Source of the DNA: Cytophagaceae bacterium ABcell3
GTDB lineage: Bacteria > Bacteroidota > Bacteroidia > Cytophagales > Cytophagaceae
Assembly (NCBI GenBank): GCA_030913385.1
Contig: CP133159.1
Span: 1,386,584 to 1,450,583 of the forward strand
Direction of reading: 5' to 3'
DNA length: 64,000 nt
In this document: positions 9,234-18,186 of the stretch, piece after piece
Numbering within the stretch: the first letter of the stretch is position 1
How the letters are laid out: each line of letters begins with the position of its first letter
Notes under the pieces: generated by a model
Database searches by the model: none
What the model was told of the DNA's origin: nothing
The model's input: only the letters and a program-made list of their open reading frames with translations
Made by a program: the position numbers and the translations under genes

Positions 9234-10994
9234 ATGACTTCTTCGCCTGGGTATCTCATCCATAAAGTCTTTTTGGAACTGAAAGTTTCTGATCAGTCTG
9301 TTGCTTATAGCTATGCAGACAATATTAAAAAACTGCTAGAAAATGAACTGTTGCCAGAACTTGAAAAACTATTGGCGGAGTTTGAGCATAAGACCGGTGG
9401 AAGGTTCATACAAATCGACTGTTTGAATGTTCAATTAAGGGATAGCTTGTTAGCAGCAAGTGGAGGGTTAGATCAACACAGTTTTTTTCAAAGGATAAAA
9501 AGTGATTTTATAGAGCAGCTAAGAAAACAGTTGGTGGAGGGTGTTAATTTAGAAACTAAAGATGGACGGGCATTATTGAAAGAAGTACCTCAAGGTGACA
9601 GAGAAATTCAAACGGTGCTTTATATACTCAAGCATGGCCACAAGCCTTGGTGGCTTGGAGATAGTGAAGAAGTATTATTTTTTTCTAATTGGGACAGGCA
9701 TAATGAAAAGGTAAAGAACTTTTTGCGGAAACCGGGTTTTCAGGATGGTCTTGTTAAAGGGCTTGCAAATAAGCGTTTTCTGAATAGGTTGATTAATCAG
9801 ATGTCCTCCCAGCAGTTGGAATTCATTTGTGAGGCAATAGCTAAAGGAAAATTTAAGGCTGACATTTCTGCAGAACTGGAAAAAATAGCAGATTTTATAA
9901 AACCTTCAGGTAGTAATACTTCAGTCCTATGGGAACTTATATTGGCTACTTTTGATAGAGAAAGGTTTGTGCAGGTTTTTCAGGAGACAGTTCCAAAATT
10001 GTCAAGAGGTAGTTTTAAAACAGGCCTTCCTGAACGAGTGTTAAGTATTTTGCAAATTGCTGGAAAGCTACATCGGTCTAACTACCTGTCTCAGCCTAAC
10101 TTTTCGGAACCTTTGTCTTTGTTAGTTCAAGATGGGGGTGAGCAAAACCTAGAAAGTTCAGAAAACAAGGTAAAGGAAATCAATGATAATAAAAGACCAG
10201 TAAAAGAACCTAGATTATCAGAGGGTAATATCAAGGCTGGCCGAACAGAAGAAGACAGTAAAAAGGAAGGTTTTAAAAAGAAAGCCATAAATAAAGAGCC
10301 AGAAGGTAAAGCGGAGACCGGAAGTAGAAGCGTTATGGGGAAGCCTGGGGCTGAAGGCAAAGAGCGGGGTAGTTCGCTTGGCTTTGATAGGGGTACACCT
10401 AATACAGAAAAGGGGACTCCAGAGCATGGGCAAAAAAATGATTCGGCAAAGCAACGTAGTTTTGGCGCATTTTCCGAAAGAGAGTATATTGAAGAAGAGA
10501 CCTTTGATGAAATTTTTGTGTCTCATGCAGGTTTGGTATTGTTGCATCCATTTTTTAAGAACTTTTTTCAAAAAACTGGTTTGCTAGAAGGAAAGGAGCT
10601 GGTAGATAAGGCAATGGCGGCACACCTCTTGCATTATGTGGCTACAAAAACGGAACAGGCCTTTGAGCACGAAATGCTGTTTGAAAAGTTTTGCTGCAAT
10701 ATTCCGGTGGGGGAACCACTGCCTAGGAATATTCTTTTGACTGATGAAATGAAAAGGGAAGCGGAAAATCTGCTAGATGCTGTTCGGGTACATTGGAAGG
10801 CATTAAAAGGTACCTCTTCAGATACTTTGAGGGCGGAATTTCTTTCTCGGAAAGGTAAGCTGATGCTTAAAGGGAATTTTCCAAAACTCATTGTAGAGCG
10901 GAAGGTACAGGATATACTATTGGACAAACTACCTTGGGGTATTGGCATGGCTAAATTCCCATGGAAAAAGGAAATGGTATTTGTGGAGTGGTAG
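9234..10994 (+). CDS. contractile injection system tape-measure protein (Afp14/CIS_TMP type)
   Basis: A 586-residue protein starting 6 bases after the preceding stop codon. The N terminus (HKVFLELKVSDQ) with the following heptad-rich helix, and the C-terminal block around residues 430-450 (VLLHPFFKNFFQKTGLL) are the signature of the contractile injection system tape-measure family. In the family this protein sets tube length and links tube to baseplate. The middle, about residues 300-410, is low complexity, rich in Lys, Glu, Gly and Ser, and probably disordered; this variable segment is where length differences among tape measures usually lie. The ATG at 9234 is the only sensible start. Confidence 0.85.
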   Translation: MTSSPGYLIHKVFLELKVSDQSVAYSYADNIKKLLENELLPELEKLLAEFEHKTGGRFIQIDCLNVQLRDSLLAASGGLDQHSFFQRIKSDFIEQLRKQLVEGVNLETKDGRALLKEVPQGDREIQTVLYILKHGHKPWWLGDSEEVLFFSNWDRHNEKVKNFLRKPGFQDGLVKGLANKRFLNRLINQMSSQQLEFICEAIAKGKFKADISAELEKIADFIKPSGSNTSVLWELILATFDRERFVQVFQETVPKLSRGSFKTGLPERVLSILQIAGKLHRSNYLSQPNFSEPLSLLVQDGGEQNLESSENKVKEINDNKRPVKEPRLSEGNIKAGRTEEDSKKEGFKKKAINKEPEGKAETGSRSVMGKPGAEGKERGSSLGFDRGTPNTEKGTPEHGQKNDSAKQRSFGAFSEREYIEEETFDEIFVSHAGLVLLHPFFKNFFQKTGLLEGKELVDKAMAAHLLHYVATKTEQAFEHEMLFEKFCCNIPVGEPLPRNILLTDEMKREAENLLDAVRVHWKALKGTSSDTLRAEFLSRKGKLMLKGNFPKLIVERKVQDILLDKLPWGIGMAKFPWKKEMVFVEW

Positions 10995-11154
10995 TCATAA
11001 TTTTATAAGACTGACATTATGAAAAAAAGCAAACATTTTTTATCTTAAAACTTTAACAGATAAATAATTACTTGAATTATTTTTTGCAGCTAATGCTGTA
11101 TGTTTAATTTTTAGAAGTATTTTTTAACAAGAAATTGATTTTGGATTTTTCAGA

Positions 11155-14100
11155 ATGACTTTTCTTACAAAGCAACATAAAGCACGACCTAAATCAATTG
11201 GGCATAACCGTCCTTTTTTTCAACCACGCCTGAAAGTTGGAAAAGCAGGAGGGAAGCATGAGAAGGAGGCTGATGTTGTTGCAGATCAGGTGGTAAAAAA
11301 AGTTGAGGATAGCCAAAAATCGATAGTTCAAGAAGGAAATGAAACAACTAAAGCTCCAGTCGAGTCTGTAACGCCAGTACAGGATAGCGATGAGCTAGTA
11401 CAGCCTAAAGAAGACAAAGAAGATGATATTGTCCAGAAATATGCATTAGGTTCAGAAGGTGTAGCCGATAAGCAAGGTCTGGAAGATGAGTACGAAGTGG
11501 CGCCGGAGACAGAAAGTGCATTGAAGAAACCTTTAGGAGGTAAAGCACTCGATGCTCAGACGCAAGAGGAAATGGAAAAAGGCTTTGGAGCAGATTTTAG
11601 CAATGTCAGGATACATACCGATAGCCATGCGACTAAAATGAGTGAGGAGCTGGAAGCTAAGGCTTTTACCCGTGGTAATGATATATATTTTAATCAGGGT
11701 GCTTATAACCCTGCAAGTTCAGAAGGGAAGCGGCTTTTGGCGCATGAGCTTACACATGTTTTGCAGCAGGACAGCAGCTCTTCTGAAGAAGAAGTTGTGC
11801 AGAAGATGTCGTTAAGGGAGCGGGCTAGAAATGCTTTAAATAGAGTCGGAGAGTGGGCAGGGGATAGGATTGAAGATGGTAAAAATTGGCTCAGGGGCAG
11901 GCTATCTAATATGGTAAGCGATGTTCCAGGGTATGGATTGGTGACAGTTGTAATGGGTGAGGATCCACTTACTAACAAGTCTGTGCCCAGGAATGGCAGG
12001 AACTTCATTAGTGCAGGACTTGACGTTATCCCCAATGGTAGAGATTATAAACAAAAACTTGAAGAAGAAGGAGCGCTTGGTGAAGCTGCAGAGTGGCTGG
12101 ATGATGAAATTGAAAAACTGGACATTAGTCCTAAGCAAATTGTAAATGAATTTAATGGGTTTTGGAGAAGCCTTTCTTTAGACGATGTTAGAGATCCCGA
12201 AGGTGCTTTTGAACGATTCACAGGCATATTTGCAGGTCCCATTGACCGGTTGAAGACTTTTGCCAGCAATATTGTCCGTGGGTTTCTTCGGATATTAAAA
12301 GATTACCTAGTTTCTAAGGCCAAAGACTTTCTTTTAAACCGTGAAGGTTTCAATTTTTATCCTTTATTGACTGTTGTTTTGGGACATGATCCAATATTGG
12401 GAGAGGAGGTTGATCGTAGTGGGGAGAATATCCTCAGAGGCTTTATCAGTTTGCATCCTGAGGGCGAAGAACAGTTACGCCAAATGGAAGAAAGCGGATC
12501 CTTTCAACGTGCTGCTATTTGGGTAGATGAATCGCTTTTGAGAATAAAAAATCTTGGTGGTGATTTGCGCAATGCCTTTGTTAATGCATGGGCAAGAATT
12601 ACGGATATCCGCTCAATATTAAACCCTATAGGGGTATTTGAAGAAATATATGGAGAATTCCGGCAGCCTGTTCAGGAACTTAATAGTTTTGCAGGTGAAG
12701 TATCCAGAACTATACTTAGCTTCATAAAAGATGCTTTATTAAGCCGTTTGTCTGATTTTGCCCGGAATACTCGTGGGTATCCATTAATTACTGTTTTGAT
12801 TGAAAGAGACCCTTTTACTAGGGAGCCGGTTGAACGAAATGTTGAGAATATAATCCATGGTTTTATGACACTGGTTCCAGGAGGGCAGGCACAGTTTGAA
12901 AAACTGCAGGAGAGTGGTGCTATTCAGCGAGCGTCTGATTGGATTGATAATGCTGTAGAAGATCTAGATATTACATGGTCTTATATAAGAGGTATTTTCA
13001 CATCAGCTTGGGACTCCTTTACGCTGAGCGACCTGGCGCAACCTTTGGCTGCTTTTGAGCGGATCGTTGAAAAGTTTGCCCCGCCTGTATGGAGGTTGGT
13101 TAGTTTTGTGGTCGAGGTTGTGAAAAAGCTGATACAGATTGTGTTGGAGATTATGCAGTTTCCGACGGATCTTATTAGGTCTATTTTTAATAAGGCAGGA
13201 GACGTTTTTTCGGATATAGTAGGAGACCCGATAGGTTTTTTAAGGAATCTGCTTTTGGGGCTAAAACTAGGTTTTGAACAGTTTTTTGATAATATCGGGT
13301 CGCATTTATTGGCTGGGGTTAAAGATTGGCTGATGCGACAGCTTGGAGATGTTGGTATAACTCCTCCCTCAGATTTTTCTTTCCGTTCCATCTTCGGTTT
13401 GGTGCTAGAAGTGCTTGATATATCAGCAGACCAGATTTTGGAGAAAGTGGCAGATAAGATAGGGCCGGAAAACATGGAAAGGATCCGAGGGGCAGCCGGT
13501 CAAATACAAGGTGCTTGGTCTTTCGTTTCTGATGTCATGGAACGTGGACCTGTAGCAATATGGGAACGGGTTCAAAGCAGGATTAGTAACCTTTGGAATA
13601 TGGTACTGGAGAAAGTAAGAAGCTGGGTTATTGTTGAAGTTATCCAAAAAGTGACACAGAAGCTCCTTACTATGCTTGTGCCAGCTGGCATTATGGCTAT
13701 TATAAATAGTGCAATAGCTTTGTTCAGGGCATTGCAATCGGCGATAGCCTATTTCCGTCAGATTCTGGAGATGATAGACCGCTTTCTGGATGGTGTGGGC
13801 AATATTGTGGCAGGTGTATTGGGACCTGCAGCCGACAAACTAGAAAACGCTCTATCAAATGGACTGACCATCGCCCTTGGGTTTCTCGCTAACCAAGCTG
13901 GTTTAGGGAGAGTGGGAGCAAAGATTGGGGAAATGATTGAAGACCTAAGAGGGGTGGTGGATAGTGCTATAGATTGGGTCATTGACATGGCTTTCAGGGC
14001 AGGAGGGGCTTTGTTGGATATGGGGAAGTCTGCCGTAGAGGCTGTTAGGGGGTGGTGGAATGAACGATTTGGCTTCAGAACCGAATCAGGTGAGAGCCAC

Positions 14101-15336
14101 TCATTTTATTTTGAAGAAATTGGAGGGGAAAGGGTATTGATGTTGGCTAGCGATCCAACACGATTTGAAGCCTTTCTGAACGAATATGAAGTTGGTGAAG
14201 GAGAAGACAAAGATAGAAAAGAAGCTGCGTTAAGTAAAGCCCGAGGTTTATTGACAGAAATTAATGAAATAAAAGAACGTGAAGGTGATAATGATCAGGA
14301 AATAGAAGCTAAAGTTCAAGAGTTGATTCCGGAAATAAGTTTCTTATTAACCGGTAAAGAAACAGGAGATGCACTTCCTCTTCTGGTGGAGTACTTGAAT
14401 AAGAATGTTAAAGAAGGGCCTTCAGAAGAAGATACAGTGACGCCTGAGTTCAGGAATGCCGTTGAAGGCGATAAGCAAAGTAAGTATAATGAGGATGAAA
14501 ACGGGAATAAGGTATATATGTTAACTGACCACGGAACCCGGATCCAAAGGATGAAAGGAATGAAGGACAAAGGGTATATGAAGCTAAGGATAGAAGACGG
14601 TTATTTGGTTCCTGCTATAGACCAATCTCCTCATAAGTTGTTCAAACCAGAAGGTTTGGAAATTAAGAAGTATAACGGTAGGTATGTTATTAACTACAAA
14701 ACTAAGTCATTGAGTGAAACTGAAGATGGGACGCAAGATTTTATGGTGTTACTTAGGTTTGAAGATATTGTTGACGGGAATGTTAAAAGAGAAAAACGAA
14801 CTGTACGAGGAAATCGATTGCAAAAAAAACCATCAGGGAAGCCTCGGGGCTCCCATGATTCAGCCGGTAATGGATTTGACAATGCTCATTTGATAGGAGA
14901 TCGTTTTGGGGGCTCTGGTTTAAATGAAGGGTTAAATATTTATCCATCATCTCCAGATTATAATCGAAAAAAGATGAAAGACAAGGAAGACAATATAGCT
15001 GAAAATTTGGAAGATGGCACTTTTTTTTCAATGGCAGTAACTGCTGATATTTGGCATCGTGATGGAAATGAAACTAATATTGAAAATCATTTTGACGGAC
15101 ATTTTAACGATAGTGAAGGTGACTTTGTGGGAAAGGGTTTGGTAAGGCGAGATCTTCGTGCCGAAATCAAAGAAGATATTGATAAAATTCCTGGGCAATT
15201 TGGACAGGTAAAATATTATATTAATTATAGGAAAAAAGGTGAGTTGGGTCGTGATGAAGGGTATGAGGACGCTCTTAAGGAGAGAGGTGAAAATGTGGCT
15301 AATCTTACTTACGTTCCAGAAAAGATTCAGGAGTAA
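11155..15336 (+). CDS. DUF4157 (eCIS core) protein with C-terminal nuclease-like toxin domain
   Basis: A 1393-residue polymorphic-toxin-like protein. After a basic, disordered N terminus, a DUF4157 domain spans about residues 120-205 and ends in the zinc-metallopeptidase-like motif HELTH (197-201). Three tandem repeats of about 140 residues begin near 260, 402 and 542, each with TV(V/L)x.xDP and a later AF(E)RI-type block. A long hydrophobic and amphipathic helical stretch follows (about 680-1000), then a WW..R pre-toxin segment. The C terminus (about 1130-1393) contains DNAHLIGDRFGGSGLNEGLN with His1245, resembling the DxxHLI...GG...N core of the DNA/RNA non-specific endonuclease type 2 family. 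DUF4157 is known to mark eCIS-associated proteins and cargo. Delivery by this eCIS and nuclease activity are inferences. Confidence 0.8.
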   Translation: MTFLTKQHKARPKSIGHNRPFFQPRLKVGKAGGKHEKEADVVADQVVKKVEDSQKSIVQEGNETTKAPVESVTPVQDSDELVQPKEDKEDDIVQKYALGSEGVADKQGLEDEYEVAPETESALKKPLGGKALDAQTQEEMEKGFGADFSNVRIHTDSHATKMSEELEAKAFTRGNDIYFNQGAYNPASSEGKRLLAHELTHVLQQDSSSSEEEVVQKMSLRERARNALNRVGEWAGDRIEDGKNWLRGRLSNMVSDVPGYGLVTVVMGEDPLTNKSVPRNGRNFISAGLDVIPNGRDYKQKLEEEGALGEAAEWLDDEIEKLDISPKQIVNEFNGFWRSLSLDDVRDPEGAFERFTGIFAGPIDRLKTFASNIVRGFLRILKDYLVSKAKDFLLNREGFNFYPLLTVVLGHDPILGEEVDRSGENILRGFISLHPEGEEQLRQMEESGSFQRAAIWVDESLLRIKNLGGDLRNAFVNAWARITDIRSILNPIGVFEEIYGEFRQPVQELNSFAGEVSRTILSFIKDALLSRLSDFARNTRGYPLITVLIERDPFTREPVERNVENIIHGFMTLVPGGQAQFEKLQESGAIQRASDWIDNAVEDLDITWSYIRGIFTSAWDSFTLSDLAQPLAAFERIVEKFAPPVWRLVSFVVEVVKKLIQIVLEIMQFPTDLIRSIFNKAGDVFSDIVGDPIGFLRNLLLGLKLGFEQFFDNIGSHLLAGVKDWLMRQLGDVGITPPSDFSFRSIFGLVLEVLDISADQILEKVADKIGPENMERIRGAAGQIQGAWSFVSDVMERGPVAIWERVQSRISNLWNMVLEKVRSWVIVEVIQKVTQKLLTMLVPAGIMAIINSAIALFRALQSAIAYFRQILEMIDRFLDGVGNIVAGVLGPAADKLENALSNGLTIALGFLANQAGLGRVGAKIGEMIEDLRGVVDSAIDWVIDMAFRAGGALLDMGKSAVEAVRGWWNERFGFRTESGESHSFYFEEIGGERVLMLASDPTRFEAFLNEYEVGEGEDKDRKEAALSKARGLLTEINEIKEREGDNDQEIEAKVQELIPEISFLLTGKETGDALPLLVEYLNKNVKEGPSEEDTVTPEFRNAVEGDKQSKYNEDENGNKVYMLTDHGTRIQRMKGMKDKGYMKLRIEDGYLVPAIDQSPHKLFKPEGLEIKKYNGRYVINYKTKSLSETEDGTQDFMVLLRFEDIVDGNVKREKRTVRGNRLQKKPSGKPRGSHDSAGNGFDNAHLIGDRFGGSGLNEGLNIYPSSPDYNRKKMKDKEDNIAENLEDGTFFSMAVTADIWHRDGNETNIENHFDGHFNDSEGDFVGKGLVRRDLRAEIKEDIDKIPGQFGQVKYYINYRKKGELGRDEGYEDALKERGENVANLTYVPEKIQE

Positions 15337-15363
15337 ACTTATGTCAAATTATTAATATAAAAC

Positions 15364-15924
15364 ATGAAACTTATCGGAAGCATATTTGCATTTTTATTAA
15401 TGACAGCCTTTATAGTACTGGTCATCTGGGGCAGTTTTGTTGGTTTTGATTTTCTGGCCGGACAGTTTGGGAAGGTTGGTGCTGCTGAAATGCCGGTATT
15501 GATTATCGCTTCTGCAGTGTATTTAGGGGGTGTTTTGGTGATAGCCTCTTTTTTACGTGCTGCCCATCATAGGCATGATAAACAAGTCGCTCCTGAGAAA
15601 AAAGCCATATACTCAAAGCTTATGAATGTTCTGACTATTCCGGAATTGAATAGCATATCGTTGTCCCGTGAAATGGCTGAACTTGCTCCTGATGTCAAAA
15701 TGTGGGGTGGAGATGAAGTGCTGAAAAGGTTTATGAAGTTAAATGCCTCAATACAGAAAGGTGAGGTTCAACAGAATAACCTTAAGTTTCTAATTGGAAA
15801 CCTAATGCTGGAAATCCGTAAAGATCTTGGCCATAGGAACAGAGGGGTAGGTGTTAATATGTTAACTCGAAAGGTATTTGCTGACAATCAAGAAACTTCT
15901 TCAAAGGAAATTTCATCTAAGTAA
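15364..15924 (+). CDS. small two-helix inner-membrane protein of the eCIS locus
   Basis: A 186-residue protein that I do not recognise. The N terminus has two hydrophobic helices (about residues 3-25 and 38-62) joined by a short loop, then a basic His/Arg stretch (RAAHHRHDK) and a soluble helical domain of about 115 residues that would face the cytoplasm by the positive-inside rule. It lies 27 bases after the DUF4157 gene and 21 bases before the ATPase gene, so it is part of the same transcript. Possible roles are membrane anchoring of the particle, immunity to the upstream toxin, or assistance in loading; the sequence does not decide between them. Confidence 0.7.
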   Translation: MKLIGSIFAFLLMTAFIVLVIWGSFVGFDFLAGQFGKVGAAEMPVLIIASAVYLGGVLVIASFLRAAHHRHDKQVAPEKKAIYSKLMNVLTIPELNSISLSREMAELAPDVKMWGGDEVLKRFMKLNASIQKGEVQQNNLKFLIGNLMLEIRKDLGHRNRGVGVNMLTRKVFADNQETSSKEISSK

Positions 15925-15945
15925 CCATTTAGCAGTTTTTTATTT

Positions 15946-17253
15946 ATGGATCAACTGTTGAAATTTCTTGAACTTACTCTAAGGGCTCGGCTAGACTTTG
16001 AAACTGGTAAATCTACCGTTCTGGAAAAACCTCAAGTAGATATTCTGCTCAGCAAGGATGAGGCTTTGGGAAGGTTTATTTTTGATTATAAATTGCAGGG
16101 GCAGGACCTGCTGATCATTACTCTTTCATTAGTTCCTTATATCAGCCCATCCTTTTTTTCTAAAATTATAGCTGACTATTTTCCTGACGGCGGAGAGTTG
16201 CCTGAGTTTGGAGGAGTTAAGGCAAAAAATCACCGGGGTATGATTCCTACGGGAGAAACATTGTTATATATACTTGCCGGCAATGACCCAAACACCCGGA
16301 AGAGGTGTTCTCTTATATTTTCAGAATCTATCCTTTTTAACAAGGGGATAGTTTACCTTGGGGAAACATCTTCTTATGAACCTAAATGGGCTGGTGCTTT
16401 GCTTCCAGATGAAGAATATGCAGAGCTGTTTATTAATGAAAAAGTTTCTAAACCTAAGTTAAGCAGGGAGTTCCCCGCCCAGATCATAGAAACTAGTTTA
16501 GACTGGAGTGACTTGGTCTTAAGTCAGAAGGTAATGGATCAAGTGAAAGAGGTTGAGGATTGGTTGCAGTACAGGGAGGTGCTTATGGAAGACTGGCAAA
16601 TGAAGGGACGCGTTAAACCTGGTTATCGGGTCATGTTTTTTGGGCCGCCCGGTACAGGCAAAACATTGACTGCTGCTTTGTTAGGGAAGTATACCCAGAG
16701 GGATGTGTACCGTGTAGACCTTTCTTTAGTGACCTCTAAGTATATTGGTGAGACAGAAAAGAACTTATCTTCGCTTTTTGACAAAGCAGAAAACAAAGAT
16801 TGGATACTTTTTTTTGATGAAGCGGACGCTATTTTTGGCAAAAGAACAAACGTAAGAGATGCCCATGACAAGTACGCCAACCAAGAGGTGTCATACCTGT
16901 TGCAACGCATAGAAAGCCACCCGGGATTGGTTATACTAGCTTCAAACTTCAAGAATAATATTGATGCAGCTTTTGCCCGTAGGTTTCAAAGCATTATAGA
17001 GTTTCCGAAACCTGTGGCTGATGAGCGGTTTTTGTTATGGCAGAAAAACATGCCTCGAAAAGCTTTAAATTTGGAAGATAGTCAATTGGTCATGTTGGCC
17101 AAGAAGTATGAACTGACAGGTGCCAATATTGTTAACGTTATTCAATATGCCAGTTTGAAAGCCCTTTCTCAGAAAAATTCGTATATTGAAATGGAAGATC
17201 TTTTGGCAGGAGTTAAGAAAGAGTTGCTAAAAGAAGGTAAAATGTTCAATTAG
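15946..17253 (+). CDS. AAA+ ATPase of the eCIS (Afp15/Cis15 type)
   Basis: A 435-residue ATPase with an N-terminal family-specific domain of about 190 residues and a C-terminal AAA+ domain. Walker A is GPPGTGKT (residues 233-240), Walker B is ILFFDEADAIFG, sensor 1 lies in VILASNFKNN and the arginine finger region is AFARRFQ. CDC48-like ATPases with this layout are constant members of eCIS loci near the tape-measure gene and are needed for particle assembly or loading in studied systems. It closes the visible cluster; the next gene starts 126 bases later and is not an eCIS family, so this is the right border of the locus. Confidence 0.88.
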   Translation: MDQLLKFLELTLRARLDFETGKSTVLEKPQVDILLSKDEALGRFIFDYKLQGQDLLIITLSLVPYISPSFFSKIIADYFPDGGELPEFGGVKAKNHRGMIPTGETLLYILAGNDPNTRKRCSLIFSESILFNKGIVYLGETSSYEPKWAGALLPDEEYAELFINEKVSKPKLSREFPAQIIETSLDWSDLVLSQKVMDQVKEVEDWLQYREVLMEDWQMKGRVKPGYRVMFFGPPGTGKTLTAALLGKYTQRDVYRVDLSLVTSKYIGETEKNLSSLFDKAENKDWILFFDEADAIFGKRTNVRDAHDKYANQEVSYLLQRIESHPGLVILASNFKNNIDAAFARRFQSIIEFPKPVADERFLLWQKNMPRKALNLEDSQLVMLAKKYELTGANIVNVIQYASLKALSQKNSYIEMEDLLAGVKKELLKEGKMFN

Positions 17254-17379
17254 TGGCAAAACAAAACAACCTCAACTTTATTTAAGTGTCACGAATACTA
17301 AAATAAATTAAACATTAGTTTATATAATTGAGTAATTTTACTTGCAGAAAATTTTTGTTTAAATTATACCAACCAGTCG

Positions 17380-18117
17380 GTGTTGCCAAAAATAAAAATA
17401 TTACTCTGTCTGTTTCTTCTTCCTCTGCATATTGCATTCGCGCAAGAGGACTATGAAGCAATTTATGACACAGAGACTATTGGGGGACTAAATCTGAATA
17501 CCAATGCGGGGCTAATAGGAGGGGTGACTTTTAGGCATTCTATTTTTATCAAAGAACGGCACTACCATACATTTGGTGCTGAAATTGTCAATGTTCGACA
17601 TCCTCAAGAAGAAAGAAGGACGAGTTTTTCTACTGGAAACTCCTATGTGTATGGCAAGGAGAACTATATGATGCCGTTGCGCTTATTTTATGGGCGTACC
17701 TATATTCTTTTTCCTAAAGACAGAGACGAAGGAGTCCAGATAGACTTAATTGTGAAGGGAGGGCCTTCATTAGGTTTATTGAAACCTTACTATGTATTGT
17801 ACGATTATTCCGACCGTACGGCAGATCAAGTACTGATACGGTCTGTGCCATTTAATCACCAAAGGCATAGAACAGATAATATATTGGGGCATGGTAGCTT
17901 TTTTAGTGGTATTGGAGACACACAGGTCGTGCCAGGGGTTCATTTCTCTACATCATTGATGCTGTCCTTTATGAACTTTAACGAAAATATCACAGGTGTA
18001 GAAGCTGGTTTTAATATCGAGGCCTTTCCACGTCGCATGAATATTATACCAACTGCTCATAATCGTTGGCTATTTTCTTCGGTTTTTATTAATATCGTGT
18101 ATGGCAGGAGACGTTGA
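17380..18117 (+). CDS. exported beta-barrel-like protein of unknown function
   Basis: A 245-residue protein with a clear signal peptide (MLPKIKILLCLFLLPLHIAF then a Q at the predicted cleavage). The mature part alternates aromatic and hydrophobic strands with Gly-rich turns (for example GGLNLNTNAGLIGGVTF and VKGGPSLGLLKPYYVLY) and ends in FINIVYGRRR, which suggests a small outer-membrane beta barrel. The start is the GTG at 17380; no in-frame ATG exists before the signal sequence, although the adjacent TTG at 17383 is possible. It lies 69 bases upstream of lipA on the same strand. No enzymatic motif is seen and I cannot name a function. Confidence 0.7.
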   Translation: MLPKIKILLCLFLLPLHIAFAQEDYEAIYDTETIGGLNLNTNAGLIGGVTFRHSIFIKERHYHTFGAEIVNVRHPQEERRTSFSTGNSYVYGKENYMMPLRLFYGRTYILFPKDRDEGVQIDLIVKGGPSLGLLKPYYVLYDYSDRTADQVLIRSVPFNHQRHRTDNILGHGSFFSGIGDTQVVPGVHFSTSLMLSFMNFNENITGVEAGFNIEAFPRRMNIIPTAHNRWLFSSVFINIVYGRRR

Positions 18118-18141
18118 TGTACCATTCTGCCTAAGGATCCA

Positions 18142-18172
18142 TCTGTCCATTTCAATTTATTCCTTATTTTTG
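18142..18172 (+). promoter_or_regulatory. candidate lipA promoter
   Basis: The -7 element TATTTTTG (18165-18172) matches the Bacteroidota consensus TAnnTTTG exactly. A degenerate -33 element (TCTG, 18142-18145) lies 19 bases upstream. Transcription would start about 8 bases before the lipA ATG, a short leader that is common in this phylum. Confidence 0.45.
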
Positions 18173-18186
18173 TATCAAATATTTAC

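Noticed and set aside
12981-13475. Minus-strand open frame of 164 codons inside the DUF4157 gene.
   Set aside because: It is antisense to a clear, repeat-containing coding sequence and shows no domain or ribosome binding site.
1-17253. Prophage or R-type tailocin instead of eCIS.
   Set aside because: The AAA+ ATPase, DUF4157 protein and CIS-type tape-measure are eCIS markers, and no phage head, lysis or regulator genes are seen.
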